A DNA stretch of 64,000 nucleotides from Agrobacterium tumefaciens (GCF_009649785.1 NZ_WJOK01000020.1:1-64000); one strand, 5' to 3'. Shown: positions 26,257 through 35,865, numbered from the stretch's first letter. The notes: generated from the sequence alone by a model not told the origin. Made by a program: numbers and translations.

Positions 26257-26325
26257 AACCCGCCGCAACTTTTTTATCGCCTGCCAGTGCATGCAATATC
26301 GATCACCACAAGAGGAGGAACGACA

Positions 26326-27393
26326 ATGTTCACAACGTCAGCCTATGCCTGCGATGACGGTTCTTCGCCGATGAAGCTCGCGACCATCAAGCGTCGCGAT
26401 CCCGGCCCGCGCGATGTCGAAATCGAAATCGAGTTCTGTGGCGTCTGCCACTCCGATATCCATACGGCCCGCAGCGAATGGCCGGGTTCTCTCTACCCCT
26501 GCGTCCCCGGCCACGAAATCATCGGCCGCGTCGGTCGGGTGGGCGCGCAGGTCACGAAATTCAAGGCGGGTGACCGCGTCGGCGTCGGCTGTATCGTCGA
26601 CAGCTGCCGTGAATGCGCAAGCTGCGCCGAAGGGCTGGAGCAATATTGCGAAAACGGCATGACCGGCACCTATAACTCGCCTGACAAGGCCATGGGCGGC
26701 GGCGCACATACGCTTGGTGGTTATTCCGCCCATGTGGTCGTCGATGATCGCTATGTGCTGCGGATCCCCGAAGGGCTCGATCCAGCAGCCGCAGCACCCC
26801 TGCTCTGCGCCGGCATAACCACCTATTCGCCGCTGCGGCACTGGAATGCAGGTCCCGGCAAGCGTATCGGCGTCGTCGGTCTCGGTGGCCTCGGCCATAT
26901 GGCAGTCAAGATCGCCAATGCCATGGGCGCTACGGTCGTGATGATCACCACCTCCCCCGGCAAGGCAGAAGACGCGAAAAAGCTCGGTGCCCATGAGGTG
27001 ATCGTTTCACGCGATGCCGACCAGATGAAGAAAGCGGCTTCCAGCCTCGATCTTATCATCGACGCGGTTGCCGCCGATCACGACATCAACGCCTATCTTG
27101 CGTTGCTGAAGCGGGATGGCGCACTGGTGCAGGTCGGAGCGCCTGAGAAGCCGCTATCGGTGCACGCATTCAGCCTCATCCCCGGCCGCAAGACCTTCGC
27201 CGGCTCGATGATTGGCGGCATTCCCGAAACCCAGGAAATGCTGGATTTCTGCGCCGAAAAAGGCATCGCCGCCGAAATCGAGATGATCAATATCGATCAG
27301 ATCAATGAGGCTTATGAACGCATGATAAAAAGCGATGTGCGTTATCGCTTCGTCATTGATATGAAGAGCCTGCCACGCCAGAAGGCCGCCTGA
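26326..27393 (+). CDS. zinc-dependent NAD(P) alcohol dehydrogenase (YahK/cinnamyl-alcohol type)
   Basis: A 355-residue medium-chain dehydrogenase. Catalytic zinc ligands Cys38 (CGVCHSDIH) and His63 (PGHEIIG) are present, together with structural zinc cysteines 94, 97, 100 and 108. The Rossmann fold has GLGGLGHMAVKIA. This pattern fits the YahK/cinnamyl-alcohol-dehydrogenase group of broad aldehyde reductases; the true substrate is unknown. The start at 26326 follows AGAGGAGGA by 7 bases. A good terminator follows the gene. Confidence 0.88.
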   Translation: MFTTSAYACDDGSSPMKLATIKRRDPGPRDVEIEIEFCGVCHSDIHTARSEWPGSLYPCVPGHEIIGRVGRVGAQVTKFKAGDRVGVGCIVDSCRECASCAEGLEQYCENGMTGTYNSPDKAMGGGAHTLGGYSAHVVVDDRYVLRIPEGLDPAAAAPLLCAGITTYSPLRHWNAGPGKRIGVVGLGGLGHMAVKIANAMGATVVMITTSPGKAEDAKKLGAHEVIVSRDADQMKKAASSLDLIIDAVAADHDINAYLALLKRDGALVQVGAPEKPLSVHAFSLIPGRKTFAGSMIGGIPETQEMLDFCAEKGIAAEIEMINIDQINEAYERMIKSDVRYRFVIDMKSLPRQKAA

Positions 27394-27405
27394 CCTCGTC
27401 GAGGG

Positions 27406-27430
27406 GGAGCGCCCTCTGGCGCTCCTGTTT
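27406..27430 (+). terminator. hairpin terminator after the alcohol dehydrogenase
   Basis: Perfect 8-bp stem GGAGCGCC/GGCGCTCC (27406-27413 and 27418-27425) with a CTCT loop, followed by TGTTT. It separates the dehydrogenase from the EamA transporter. Confidence 0.75.
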
Positions 27431-27468
27431 CCTCGTCAGACCTTTTGGTTGAAAGCGCAGCCCTACCC

Positions 27469-28404
27469 ATGACCAGCCAGACCGGTTTGAACGATGTCGC
27501 CAAGGGCATGATGATCATGGCGGGCTGCATGTTCGTGCTGCCCGTCATGGATGCCATCGCCAAATACATGGCGGTGAGCGGCGGAATGTCACCGGCGCAG
27601 GTCACTTTCTACCGCTTCTTTTTCCAGCTTCTGTGCACCCTGCCCCTGCTGCTGCTGGTCTCACCCAAAGCGCTGTTCAGCGCCAGACGACCGTGGATGA
27701 ACTGCCTGCGCGGCGTGCTGCATGCCAGTGCCAGCCTGATGTTCTTCGCCGCCGTCAAATACATGCCACTCGCCGATGTCTTTGCCATCTATTTCGTCGA
27801 GCCATTCATGCTGACGATGATGTCGGCCCTTTTCCTCGGCGACAGGGTCGGCTGGAAACGCTGGACAGCGATTGCGGTGGGTTTCGGCGGCGCTCTGATC
27901 GTCATTCAGCCGAGTTTTGAGATTTTCGGCTGGACATCGCTCCTGCCGGTCGCCTGCGCATTTCTCTACACGCTCTACCTGTTCCTTAACCGCGCTATCG
28001 GCGATGCCGACAGTCCGCTTGTCATGCAGACCATGTCCGGCATTGCCGGCACGGTGTTCATGGCGGCAGCCCTTCTGGCCGGCGACGCCTACGGTGACAA
28101 GGATTTCGCGATCTCGCTTCCGCAATCCGGCTTCACCCTCACCCTGCTCATCGTGTTAGGGTCGATATCCGGCTATATGCATCTCCTGATCGTCAGGGCC
28201 TTCAGGCTGGCGCCGCTGTCGCTTCTGGCACCATTCCAGTATTTCGAAATCATCTCGGCGACGGTTCTCGGTTATGCGCTGTTTTCGGATTTTCCGACGC
28301 CATCGAAATGGCTCGGCATCCTTATCATCGTTGCATCCGGCCTTTTCATCATCTGGCGCGAGCGTGTACAGACGGAAGCGAACCCGCCGCTCGACGGACA
28401 ATGA
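27469..28404 (+). CDS. DMT superfamily (EamA) transporter
   Basis: A 311-residue inner-membrane protein with ten predicted helices in two EamA halves (about 10-145 and 160-295). VSGGMSPAQVTFYRFFFQLLCTL and SLMFFAAVKYMPLADVFAIYFVEPFMLT are typical of the rhizobial RhaT/EamA exporters. Substrate unknown. The frame opens at a TTG at 27445; ATG 27469 is preferred on length, although no strong ribosome binding site precedes it. Confidence 0.85.
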   Translation: MTSQTGLNDVAKGMMIMAGCMFVLPVMDAIAKYMAVSGGMSPAQVTFYRFFFQLLCTLPLLLLVSPKALFSARRPWMNCLRGVLHASASLMFFAAVKYMPLADVFAIYFVEPFMLTMMSALFLGDRVGWKRWTAIAVGFGGALIVIQPSFEIFGWTSLLPVACAFLYTLYLFLNRAIGDADSPLVMQTMSGIAGTVFMAAALLAGDAYGDKDFAISLPQSGFTLTLLIVLGSISGYMHLLIVRAFRLAPLSLLAPFQYFEIISATVLGYALFSDFPTPSKWLGILIIVASGLFIIWRERVQTEANPPLDGQ

Positions 28405-28442
28405 CACCCAGAACGCTTTCAGGCGCCCGAGGGCTGCGGTCC

Positions 28443-28877
28443 TTAGTCGTGATGGTCCTGCGCCTCCACAAGGCTACCGAGCAGCCACAGCGAAACCTCG
28501 GCGGCCTCTCCGGCGGATTTGAAGCGGTATGAGCCGCTATATTTCGGCGTATCGAAAAACGTAACGACGAAACCGTCACCGCTTTCCAGACTTTCGACCC
28601 TTATCCGCTCGGGATCGATCATCAGGCACACATAATGGGATCCCATATTGCGCATGAAGCCGGCCTTGTTGTCGTGCAACCGCACGAAGGCTGCGCCGCC
28701 ATCCACCGTCATATGCAGGCTTCTGATCGCCTCGGTGGGAAACGCGCGGGCAAAATCCATGATCGCCTGCCCCACATCGTGGTTATTGTCCTCATCCGTT
28801 GCCCGTGTCATGCGCCAGGCATAAACAGCGAAGACCGCAAGCAGCACGAAAACGATTATCCAGACCGCCATATTCAT
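28443..28877 (-). CDS. hypothetical membrane-anchored protein
   Basis: A 144-residue protein with one N-terminal membrane helix (WIIVFVLLAVFAVYAW, about 5-20) and a soluble domain of about 110 residues with alternating beta strands. No known motif was recognised. ATG 28877 is preferred over ATG 28898 because GGGAG lies 8-9 bases upstream and the membrane helix then starts normally. It converges on the EamA transporter gene. Confidence 0.6.
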   Translation of the reverse strand: MNMAVWIIVFVLLAVFAVYAWRMTRATDEDNNHDVGQAIMDFARAFPTEAIRSLHMTVDGGAAFVRLHDNKAGFMRNMGSHYVCLMIDPERIRVESLESGDGFVVTFFDTPKYSGSYRFKSAGEAAEVSLWLLGSLVEAQDHHD

Positions 28878-29037
28878 GCGGGAAGGCTCCCTCAGCACCG
28901 AAACATCGCGATTCGCGAATCGAAACGATGCGAACCCGGCTCAAGCTCTTAAACACCGAGGCTTGCGTGAAGTGTGGCTCTTCGGCCTCGACGCGAAAAT
29001 TGCTCCGATCTGTCTGCGCGATGTGCAGTTCGAGCGA

Positions 29038-29883
29038 TCAGAAACGCTTGAGGAAAGACGCCTTTGCCAGCAGCCATTGCCGGCGAAGCTGCGACAGTTG
29101 CACTTCGCCTTCAAACACGCCCGCTCCCGCCTTTCTGGCAGCGGCGATGACCGGGCCGGACAAGGCAACGGGAAGATAGGCCGCAAAGACATTCCGGGAC
29201 ATCTTGGCGCGTCTCGCCTTCTCGATGTGATCAAGCGCGTGCGTTGCAAAAATCTCGATGGCGATGCCGATGCGTTGTTTGTCGTCGCCTTCTAGAAACG
29301 TCTCGCGATCAAGCCCGGCAGCTGCAAGCATATCCGCGGGAATGTAGACCTGCCCACGACGACGGTGCAGCGGCATCAGCATTAGAATGCCGGCCATGGC
29401 CTGCGCAACCCCCGCATGTCCCGCAGCTTCCGCACTTGCTGGAGTGTCTTCCGGCGAAAGCACAAGGCTCGCCAGCTGGATCAGTGCCGAGGCGGTCTCC
29501 CCCGCATAGCCTTCGAGCGCGTTACGATCCACGAACAGATCGTCATAAAGATCGAAGATGCGCGCCTCGATCATATTGGCAAGAACCGGTCGCGGCAGGC
29601 GATGTTGCTCGATCGCCAACGAAAGAGCGGCAGCAACGGGGTGAGACTGGCTGTCCCCATGCGCATTGCCATCAAGGAGATCGCGCCACCATTGCATACG
29701 AACTTCGCCAGGCAGCGCCTCGCGCACGGAATCGCGGATTCGGGCAATTTCGGCATTGAAGGCGTAAAGCGCGGCAAGCGCTGCGCGCTTGTCGGCCGGA
29801 GACAGAAGGCACGCGAGATAGCGGTCGCGATCGGTGTCGCGCAGCGTCGCGAGGCAGACGTCTAGATTCTCTGTGGGTGCCAT
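29038..29883 (-). CDS. squalene/phytoene synthase-fold protein, NDUFAF6-like complex I assembly factor
   Basis: A 281-residue protein with the squalene/phytoene synthase fold. Both Asp-rich catalytic motifs are absent: the first region reads ALYAFNAEIARIRDSV instead of an RxxDDxxD pattern, and the second region reads MLMPLHRRRGQVYIP with no DxxxD. MQWWRDLLDG, LEGYAGETAS and the RRGQVYIP segment instead resemble mitochondrial NDUFAF6, a complex I assembly factor. It lies 23 bp downstream of the NDUFAF3-like gene in the yajC-secDF group. A prenyl-synthase role is therefore unlikely; the assembly role is inferred. Confidence 0.75.
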   Translation of the reverse strand: MAPTENLDVCLATLRDTDRDRYLACLLSPADKRAALAALYAFNAEIARIRDSVREALPGEVRMQWWRDLLDGNAHGDSQSHPVAAALSLAIEQHRLPRPVLANMIEARIFDLYDDLFVDRNALEGYAGETASALIQLASLVLSPEDTPASAEAAGHAGVAQAMAGILMLMPLHRRRGQVYIPADMLAAAGLDRETFLEGDDKQRIGIAIEIFATHALDHIEKARRAKMSRNVFAAYLPVALSGPVIAAARKAGAGVFEGEVQLSQLRRQWLLAKASFLKRF

Positions 29884-29906
29884 GTTTCCCCGCGCGAAAC
29901 GTCCTG

Positions 29907-30299
29907 TCAGCCTTCGACGGCAATCAGCGCCGCAGCCACGGCGCGCGATTCCGAAAGCATGATATTATAGGTGCGAACGGCAGCACCCGTGCTCATCGGA
30001 TCGACCGAAATGCCCGCTTGCCTGAAGGCTTCGCGCAATTCCTTCGGCAAGACCCGCATGCCATCACCCGTGCCGATCAAAAGAACTTCGATATCCTGCG
30101 CATCAGCCAGAACCTTGTCGAAATGCTCAAGCGTCAATTCTTTCACATCAACCGGGCTCCAGCCGTGAATGCCGGAAGGCAACAACAGGAGAGAGCCGCG
30201 GTGCGACATGTCTGCGAAACGGAAACCGCCATTGCCATAGGCATCGATGGGCGCCCGGCCGGGAAAATGGGCCGGGCGTATTTCAATCCCGCCGGCCAT
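29907..30299 (-). CDS. Mth938-like (NDUFAF3 homologue) protein
   Basis: A 130-residue single-domain protein of the Mth938/DUF498 family, the group that contains the mitochondrial complex I assembly factor NDUFAF3. Characteristic stretches are IDAYGNGGFRFADMSHRGSLLLLPSGI, IEVLLIGTGDGMRVLP and a C-terminal MSTGAAVRTYNIMLSESR. Its start codon overlaps the secDF stop by one base (TGATG), so translation is probably coupled to secDF. Confidence 0.85.
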   Translation of the reverse strand: MAGGIEIRPAHFPGRAPIDAYGNGGFRFADMSHRGSLLLLPSGIHGWSPVDVKELTLEHFDKVLADAQDIEVLLIGTGDGMRVLPKELREAFRQAGISVDPMSTGAAVRTYNIMLSESRAVAAALIAVEG

Positions 30300-32863
30300 C
30301 AGACGGCAGGCTTGCCGCCGATGGCATTGCCGGACTTCTCATCCTTCTCGTCTTCCGCATCCTTGCTGTCGGGACGCAGCTTGAAGGCGATCAGCACCGG
30401 AGCCGCGATATAGACCGAGGAGAAAACGCCGATACCGACGCCGAACAACATTGCGAAGGTGAAGGAACGAATGACCTCGCCACCGAACAGATACAGGGCC
30501 AGCAGTGCCAGAAGCACGGTCAGACCGGTAAGGATCGTGCGCGAAAGGGTCTGGTTCAGCGATACGTCGATGATCATCGAAAGTGGCATCTTCTTGTATC
30601 GCCGGAGGTTTTCACGGACACGGTCGTAGATGACCACCGTATCGTTCAGCGAATAACCGATGATCGTCAGGATCGCCGCGATACTGGTCAGGTTGAACTC
30701 TATACCCAGGAAGACGAACAGGCCGATGGTGAAGACCACGTCGTGCACCATCGAAATGACCGCACCCAGTGCAAACTGCCACTCGAAGCGAACCCAGATG
30801 TAGATCATGATCGCCGCCATGGCGAGCACAACGCCGATCGTGGAGGTCACGGTCAGGTCACCGGACACGGCCGGACCAACGACTTCCACGCGACGGAAAT
30901 CATACTTGTCCTGCAACTCGCCGCGCACCAGGGTGATTGCCGACTGCTCGGCATTTTCGCCGCCGTCCTGCGCCTGAATGCGTATGAGAACGTCCTGCGG
31001 CGTGCCGAAATTCTGTGCCTGGATTTCACCGAGGTTCAGCTGGTTCAGACGCTCGCGAATATCTGCAAGATCGGCCTCACCCTGCTTGGCGCGCACTTCG
31101 ATAACCGAGCCGCCCTGGAAATCGATGCCGAGGTTCAGGCCCTTGGCGATGAAGCCGCCGACGCAGGCGAGCATGATCACACCGGTGATCATGAAAACCA
31201 CACGGCGATAACGCATGAACGGAATGTCGCGACCGTCGAACATGGCGGTGCGTACACCCTTCGGCAGATGTTTCGGACGGCTGCGGCGAACCCAGTAGCC
31301 AAACATCCAGGCCGTCAGCGTATAGGCCGTGAAGACGGTGGTGATGATACCGACCGCAAGCGTGACGGCAAAGCCCTTGACCGGACCCGTGCCCATGTAG
31401 AACAGCACGCTTGCAACGATCAGCGTCGTCAGGTTGGCGTCGATAATGGTCGCAAAGGCGCGCGTGAAACCATTATCCAGTGACTGGATCAGCGGTTTTC
31501 CGCTCTTCACCTCTTCGCGTATTCGCTCGTAGATCAGAACGTTGGAGTCCACCGCCATACCGATCGTCAAGACGATACCCGCAATACCGGGCAAGGTGAG
31601 CGTAGATCCGATCACACTGAGGACGGCGATCAGCATGACCACGTTGACGATGAGGGCGATGTTCGCAAGCAGGCCGAAGAAGCCATAAAAGACGAACATG
31701 AAGATGAGGACGCCGACGGCGCCGATGGCGCTTGCCGTGAGGCCGGCGGTAATGGAGTCGTTACCAAGGCTCGGACCGACGGTGCGTTCCTCAACCACGG
31801 TCAGCGTGGCCGGAAGTGCGCCCGCACGCAACAGGACTGCAAGGTCGTTGGCGCCCTGAACCGAGAAACTGCCGGAAATCTGTCCCGAACCGCCGATGAT
31901 CGGCTCACGGATGACAGGTGCGGAAATGACCTGATTGTCGAGCACGATGGCGAAAGGCTTGCCGACATTCTGCTGCGTCGCCTGCGCAAAGCGCTGCGCA
32001 CCGCGGCTGTCGAAACGGAAGGTGACGACGGGTTCGTTGGTCTGCTGGTTGAAGCTTGCCTGCGCATCGACGAGGTTGTCGCCGGAAACGAGCGCGCGGC
32101 GTTCCACCAGATAGGGAACCGGCGGATCGTCCTGCGAATAAAGAACCTCTGAGGTCGCGGGCGGACGGCCATTCATCGCTTCCTGCACCGGCATGGTGGT
32201 ATCGACCATGCGGAAGGACAGCTTTGCCGTCTGGTTGAGAAGCGATTTCAGGCGCTGCGGATCCTGGAGGCCCGGCACCTGTACGATGATGCGGTCGGAA
32301 CCTTGACGCTGGATGAGAGGTTCGGTGGTGCCGACTTCGTCAACGCGGCGGCGCACGACTTCGATGGACTGCGATACGGCCGAGGACAGGCGATAATCCA
32401 CGCCTTCATCGGTCAGGTTGAGCCGCAGCAGATTGTCGCCGCCGTCGTTCATCGTCACTTCTGTGATGGAACCGCCGACCAGCGTTCCGGCGGACACCGG
32501 CTGCGTCAGGTCGCGAAGCGCGGTTTTCGCCGCTTCATATTGAGCGGGATCGCTGATGCGAACCTGGATCTGCTGGCCGTTGCCGGTAAGCCCCGAATAG
32601 CGGATGTTGGCGTCGCGAAGCTGCGTGCGCACGTCACCCACGATCGTTTCAAGCCGTTCCTTGACGATGTCGGAACGCTCGATCTTGAGCATGATGTGCG
32701 AGCCGCCCTGAAGGTCGAGACCGAGCGTTACCTTGTTGTCCTTGTACCAGGCAGGCATGCCCTCCAGCTGCTTGTCCGAAAACAGGTTGGGAGATGCGAT
32801 GAAGACGCTTGCCAGCACAAGCAACCAGATAAAGACTGTTTTCCAACGGGAAAAATGAAGCAT
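30299..32863 (-). CDS. secDF: fused protein-export membrane protein SecDF
   Basis: An 854-residue fusion of SecD (about 1-510) and SecF (about 540-830), as in many alphaproteobacteria. Each half has six membrane helices and periplasmic domains. LGLDLQGGSHIMLKIE marks the SecD entry, IGMAVDSNVLIYERIREE the SecD TM4 Asp motif used in proton coupling, GLNLGIDFQGGSVIEVR the SecF entry and YSLNDTVVIYDRVREN the SecF motif. It helps pull preproteins through SecYEG using the proton gradient. It lies between yajC (79-bp gap) and the NDUFAF3-like gene (1-bp overlap). Confidence 0.97.
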   Translation of the reverse strand: MLHFSRWKTVFIWLLVLASVFIASPNLFSDKQLEGMPAWYKDNKVTLGLDLQGGSHIMLKIERSDIVKERLETIVGDVRTQLRDANIRYSGLTGNGQQIQVRISDPAQYEAAKTALRDLTQPVSAGTLVGGSITEVTMNDGGDNLLRLNLTDEGVDYRLSSAVSQSIEVVRRRVDEVGTTEPLIQRQGSDRIIVQVPGLQDPQRLKSLLNQTAKLSFRMVDTTMPVQEAMNGRPPATSEVLYSQDDPPVPYLVERRALVSGDNLVDAQASFNQQTNEPVVTFRFDSRGAQRFAQATQQNVGKPFAIVLDNQVISAPVIREPIIGGSGQISGSFSVQGANDLAVLLRAGALPATLTVVEERTVGPSLGNDSITAGLTASAIGAVGVLIFMFVFYGFFGLLANIALIVNVVMLIAVLSVIGSTLTLPGIAGIVLTIGMAVDSNVLIYERIREEVKSGKPLIQSLDNGFTRAFATIIDANLTTLIVASVLFYMGTGPVKGFAVTLAVGIITTVFTAYTLTAWMFGYWVRRSRPKHLPKGVRTAMFDGRDIPFMRYRRVVFMITGVIMLACVGGFIAKGLNLGIDFQGGSVIEVRAKQGEADLADIRERLNQLNLGEIQAQNFGTPQDVLIRIQAQDGGENAEQSAITLVRGELQDKYDFRRVEVVGPAVSGDLTVTSTIGVVLAMAAIMIYIWVRFEWQFALGAVISMVHDVVFTIGLFVFLGIEFNLTSIAAILTIIGYSLNDTVVIYDRVRENLRRYKKMPLSMIIDVSLNQTLSRTILTGLTVLLALLALYLFGGEVIRSFTFAMLFGVGIGVFSSVYIAAPVLIAFKLRPDSKDAEDEKDEKSGNAIGGKPAV

Positions 32864-32942
32864 TTCGATCTCGGTCAGGGTTGGGGTTGCGCGATGCGCA
32901 ACCCGTCAAATTCGGAAGCGGACGTTCAATTATCCGGCAGGA

Positions 32943-33290
32943 TCAGGAAGCGGCTTCCGTCTTGACCACTTCGCCCTTCACGCGCACTTCGGCAATGTAA
33001 GCACGAGCGGCACGGATTTTCACGCCTTCGGCGATTTCGACTTCGAGTTCATTGTCGTCGATGACCTTGGTCACCTTGCCAACGATGCCGCCACCAAGAA
33101 CGACCTGATCGCCACGGCGAATATTGGTCAACGTTTCCTGACGCTTCTTCATCTGCGCGCGCTGCGGGCGAATGAGGAAAAAGTACCAGACCACCATAAG
33201 CGGTGCAAACAGGAAAAGCATCTCAAGGCCGGAACCGAATGCAGACGCGCCGCCCGCCGTGTCCTGGGCAAAAGCTTGACTAATGAACAT
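32943..33290 (-). CDS. yajC: preprotein translocase subunit YajC
   Basis: A 115-residue single-pass membrane protein of the SecDF-YajC complex. The helix EMLFLFAPLMVVWYFFLIRPQRAQMKKRQE (about 23-45) followed by RRGDQVVLGGGIVGKVTKV is the YajC signature. ATG 33290, with GAGGAG 6-7 bases upstream, is chosen over the longer frame from 33395. It is the first gene of the unit running through secDF and the two assembly-factor homologues. Confidence 0.95.
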   Translation of the reverse strand: MFISQAFAQDTAGGASAFGSGLEMLFLFAPLMVVWYFFLIRPQRAQMKKRQETLTNIRRGDQVVLGGGIVGKVTKVIDDNELEVEIAEGVKIRAARAYIAEVRVKGEVVKTEAAS

Positions 33291-33497
33291 ATAAAACTCC
33301 TCAACGATTACAGCACGACCTCGTATGCCGCCCCAGCTTTCAAGCCGCCGGAATATAGTGGGGAACGCCGGGAATGCAACAGATGCAGAAGCCACGCCGT
33401 ACCGATTCCGGACCTCTTAACCTTTATGGGCCTGAAACGCCATGCTAGGCCGGGTTGAAAACATCGTTATGAACATCGGATAAGCGGAAGAAACACC

Positions 33498-34370
33498 ATG
33501 ATTCGAGAAGAGACGGCCACCCTGCTTCTTGCCGAACTGCGCCGGCTTAACGTCGCCATGGAACGGTTGGCAGGCCCGGCACCTGCCGTGAACGACTGGA
33601 ATGCGGCGGATTGCTTTGTCTGGACGCCGGTCAATTCCTTTCTGCAGCCGGTCTCGCGTCCGAACCGCATTGCGCTGAAACTCATTCGCGGCGTCGATCA
33701 TGTGCGCGATATCCTGCACGAGAACACGCTGCGTTTTGCCGATGGTTTTCCCGCCAACAACGTGCTGCTCTGGGGCGCACGCGGCATGGGCAAATCCTCG
33801 CTGGTCAAGGCCGTTCACGAAGATGTGCGCGCCGCAAGCGGCGTTCCCTTTAAGCTGGTCGAGGTGCATCGCGAAGATATCCACACCCTGCCCGCCTTGC
33901 TGGATATATTGAAAGCTTCCGGCGAACGCGTCATCGTCTTCTGCGACGACCTCTCCTTCGATCACGACGACACGGCCTACAAGTCGCTGAAGGCAGCCCT
34001 CGATGGCGGCATAGAGGGGCGTCCGGACAATGTGCTGTTCTATGCCACGTCCAATCGCCGTCATCTTCTGCCGCGCCACATGATGGAGAACGAGCAATCG
34101 ACCGCCATCAACCCTTCGGAAGCTGTTGAGGAAAAGGTCTCGTTGTCGGACCGCTTCGGCCTGTGGCTCGGCTTCCACAAATGCGGCCAGGAAGACTATC
34201 TGACGATGATTGACAGCTATGCCGAACATTTCGATCTCGGCCTTGATCGCGAAACCCTGCATCACGAGGCGCTGGAATGGGCGACCACGCGCGGCGGCCG
34301 CTCCGGTCGCGTCGCCTGGCAATATATTCAGGATGCCGCCGGGCGCCTGAGAAAATCAATCGACAGATAA
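33498..34370 (+). CDS. DUF815 AAA-type ATP-binding protein
   Basis: A 290-residue cytosolic ATPase. Walker A is GARGMGKSS at 93-101 and Walker B VIVFCDDLSF; NVLFYATSNRRHLLP is the sensor-like strand and ends in a helical lid. The LRFADGFPANNVLLWGARGMGKSSLVKA stretch identifies the DUF815 family, relatives of DnaA/IstB-type AAA proteins with unknown function. It diverges from yajC and no partner gene adjoins it. Confidence 0.88.
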   Translation: MIREETATLLLAELRRLNVAMERLAGPAPAVNDWNAADCFVWTPVNSFLQPVSRPNRIALKLIRGVDHVRDILHENTLRFADGFPANNVLLWGARGMGKSSLVKAVHEDVRAASGVPFKLVEVHREDIHTLPALLDILKASGERVIVFCDDLSFDHDDTAYKSLKAALDGGIEGRPDNVLFYATSNRRHLLPRHMMENEQSTAINPSEAVEEKVSLSDRFGLWLGFHKCGQEDYLTMIDSYAEHFDLGLDRETLHHEALEWATTRGGRSGRVAWQYIQDAAGRLRKSIDR

Positions 34371-34674
34371 CGCCACCGTGACATCTGGCGAGAGCCGGTG
34401 TCGTTGCGGATATAGGCGTTGTCGTATTCCCGACCGCCACATCGCCCGCCAAATGGTTTGCTGCACATATTCGGCGTAATGCCGGGTATCTGCGGCGGGC
34501 GGTGATCAAGAGGCAGGCGAAGTTTGTCCAGACGCGCCGATTGTTCTTCTTTCCATCCCTTCGCCGATTGAGATTCCACGCGAGCCGCATACGGGTCCGC
34601 GCATGAGTTTTGACGATATCCTGTCCGCGGAGGAGCGGGCCGGTATTGGTGTTCAACCCAAGGAGGAGATGGAT
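34371..34674. other. intergenic region before fdhA
   Basis: No gene is supported here. It probably carries the fdhA promoter. The open frame in front of fdhA (34603-34674) lacks its own ribosome binding site, whereas AGGAGGAG at 34661-34668 fits the downstream ATG. No clear hairpin with a T-tract after the DUF815 gene was seen. Confidence 0.4.
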
Positions 34675-35865
34675 ATGAGCAAAAACAGAGGCGTCGTCTA
34701 TTTGCGCCCCGGCCAGGTCGAGGTCCGCGACATCGATGATCCGAAGCTGGAGGCGCCGGATGGCCGCCGTATCGAGCACGGTGTCATTCTCAAGGTTATT
34801 TCCACGAATATCTGCGGTTCGGACCAGCATATGGTGCGCGGCCGCACCTCGGCGATGCCCGGCCTGGTCCTTGGCCATGAGATCACCGGCGAAGTCATTG
34901 AAAAAGGCGTCGACGTCGAGATGCTTGATATCGGCGATATCGTCTCGGTGCCGTTCAACGTCGCCTGCGGTCGCTGCCGCTGCTGCAAGTCGCAGGATAC
35001 CGGTGTGTGCCTGACGGTGAACCCCGCCCGTGCCGGCGGCGCCTACGGTTATGTTGACATGGGCGGCTGGATCGGCGGACAGGCCAGATACGTCACCATT
35101 CCCTATGCCGACTTCAACCTTCTGAAATTTCCCGACCGCGACAGGGCGATGTCCAAGATCCGCGACCTTACCATGCTCTCGGACATCCTGCCGACCGGCT
35201 TTCATGGCGCGGTCAAGGCCGGCGTCGGTGTCGGCTCCACGGTCTATGTCGCGGGCGCCGGTCCGGTCGGTCTGGCGGCTGCCGCGTCTGCCCGTATTCT
35301 CGGTGCCGCCGTCGTCATGATCGGTGATTTCAACAAGGATCGCCTCGCGCACGCCGCCAAGGTCGGCTTCGAGCCCGTCGATCTTTCCAAGGGTGACCGG
35401 CTGGGCGACATGATTGCCGAGATCGTCGGCACCAACGAGGTCGATAGCGCCATCGATGCCGTCGGTTTCGAAGCGCGTGGCCATTCGGGCGGCGAACAGC
35501 CGGCCATCGTTCTTAACCAGATGATGGAAATCACCCGTGCCGCCGGCTCGATCGGCATTCCCGGCCTTTACGTCACCGAAGACCCAGGTGCGGTCGATGC
35601 CGCAGCAAAACAGGGCAGCCTGTCGCTTCGCTTCGGTCTCGGTTGGGCCAAGGCACAATCTTTCCATACCGGCCAGACGCCGGTGCTGAAATACAATCGC
35701 CAGCTCATGCAGTCGATCCTGCACGACCGCCTGCCCATTGCCGACATCGTCAATGCCAAGATCATCGCACTCGACGACGCCGTACAGGGATATGAAAGCT
35801 TCGACCAGGGCGCCGCAACCAAGTTCGTGCTCGATCCGCACGGCGATCTGCTGAAGTCGGCCTGA
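34675..35865 (+). CDS. fdhA: glutathione-independent formaldehyde dehydrogenase
   Basis: A 396-residue zinc-containing medium-chain dehydrogenase like Pseudomonas putida FdhA, which dismutates or oxidises formaldehyde with tightly bound NAD. Catalytic zinc ligands Cys47 and His68 (GHEITGEV) and structural cysteines 98, 101, 104 and 112 are seen. The long insertion LTVNPARAGGAYGYVDMGGWIGGQA is diagnostic of this subfamily. AGGAGGAG lies 6 bases before ATG 34675. A strong terminator follows. No formate dehydrogenase adjoins it, although a YdeP-type molybdoenzyme is 12 kb away. Confidence 0.93.
   Translation: MSKNRGVVYLRPGQVEVRDIDDPKLEAPDGRRIEHGVILKVISTNICGSDQHMVRGRTSAMPGLVLGHEITGEVIEKGVDVEMLDIGDIVSVPFNVACGRCRCCKSQDTGVCLTVNPARAGGAYGYVDMGGWIGGQARYVTIPYADFNLLKFPDRDRAMSKIRDLTMLSDILPTGFHGAVKAGVGVGSTVYVAGAGPVGLAAAASARILGAAVVMIGDFNKDRLAHAAKVGFEPVDLSKGDRLGDMIAEIVGTNEVDSAIDAVGFEARGHSGGEQPAIVLNQMMEITRAAGSIGIPGLYVTEDPGAVDAAAKQGSLSLRFGLGWAKAQSFHTGQTPVLKYNRQLMQSILHDRLPIADIVNAKIIALDDAVQGYESFDQGAATKFVLDPHGDLLKSA

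Noticed and set aside
29038-29883. Carotenoid or hopanoid synthase annotation for the phytoene-synthase-fold gene
   Set aside because: Both Asp-rich substrate-binding motifs are missing and no other terpenoid gene adjoins it, so the assembly-factor reading is better.
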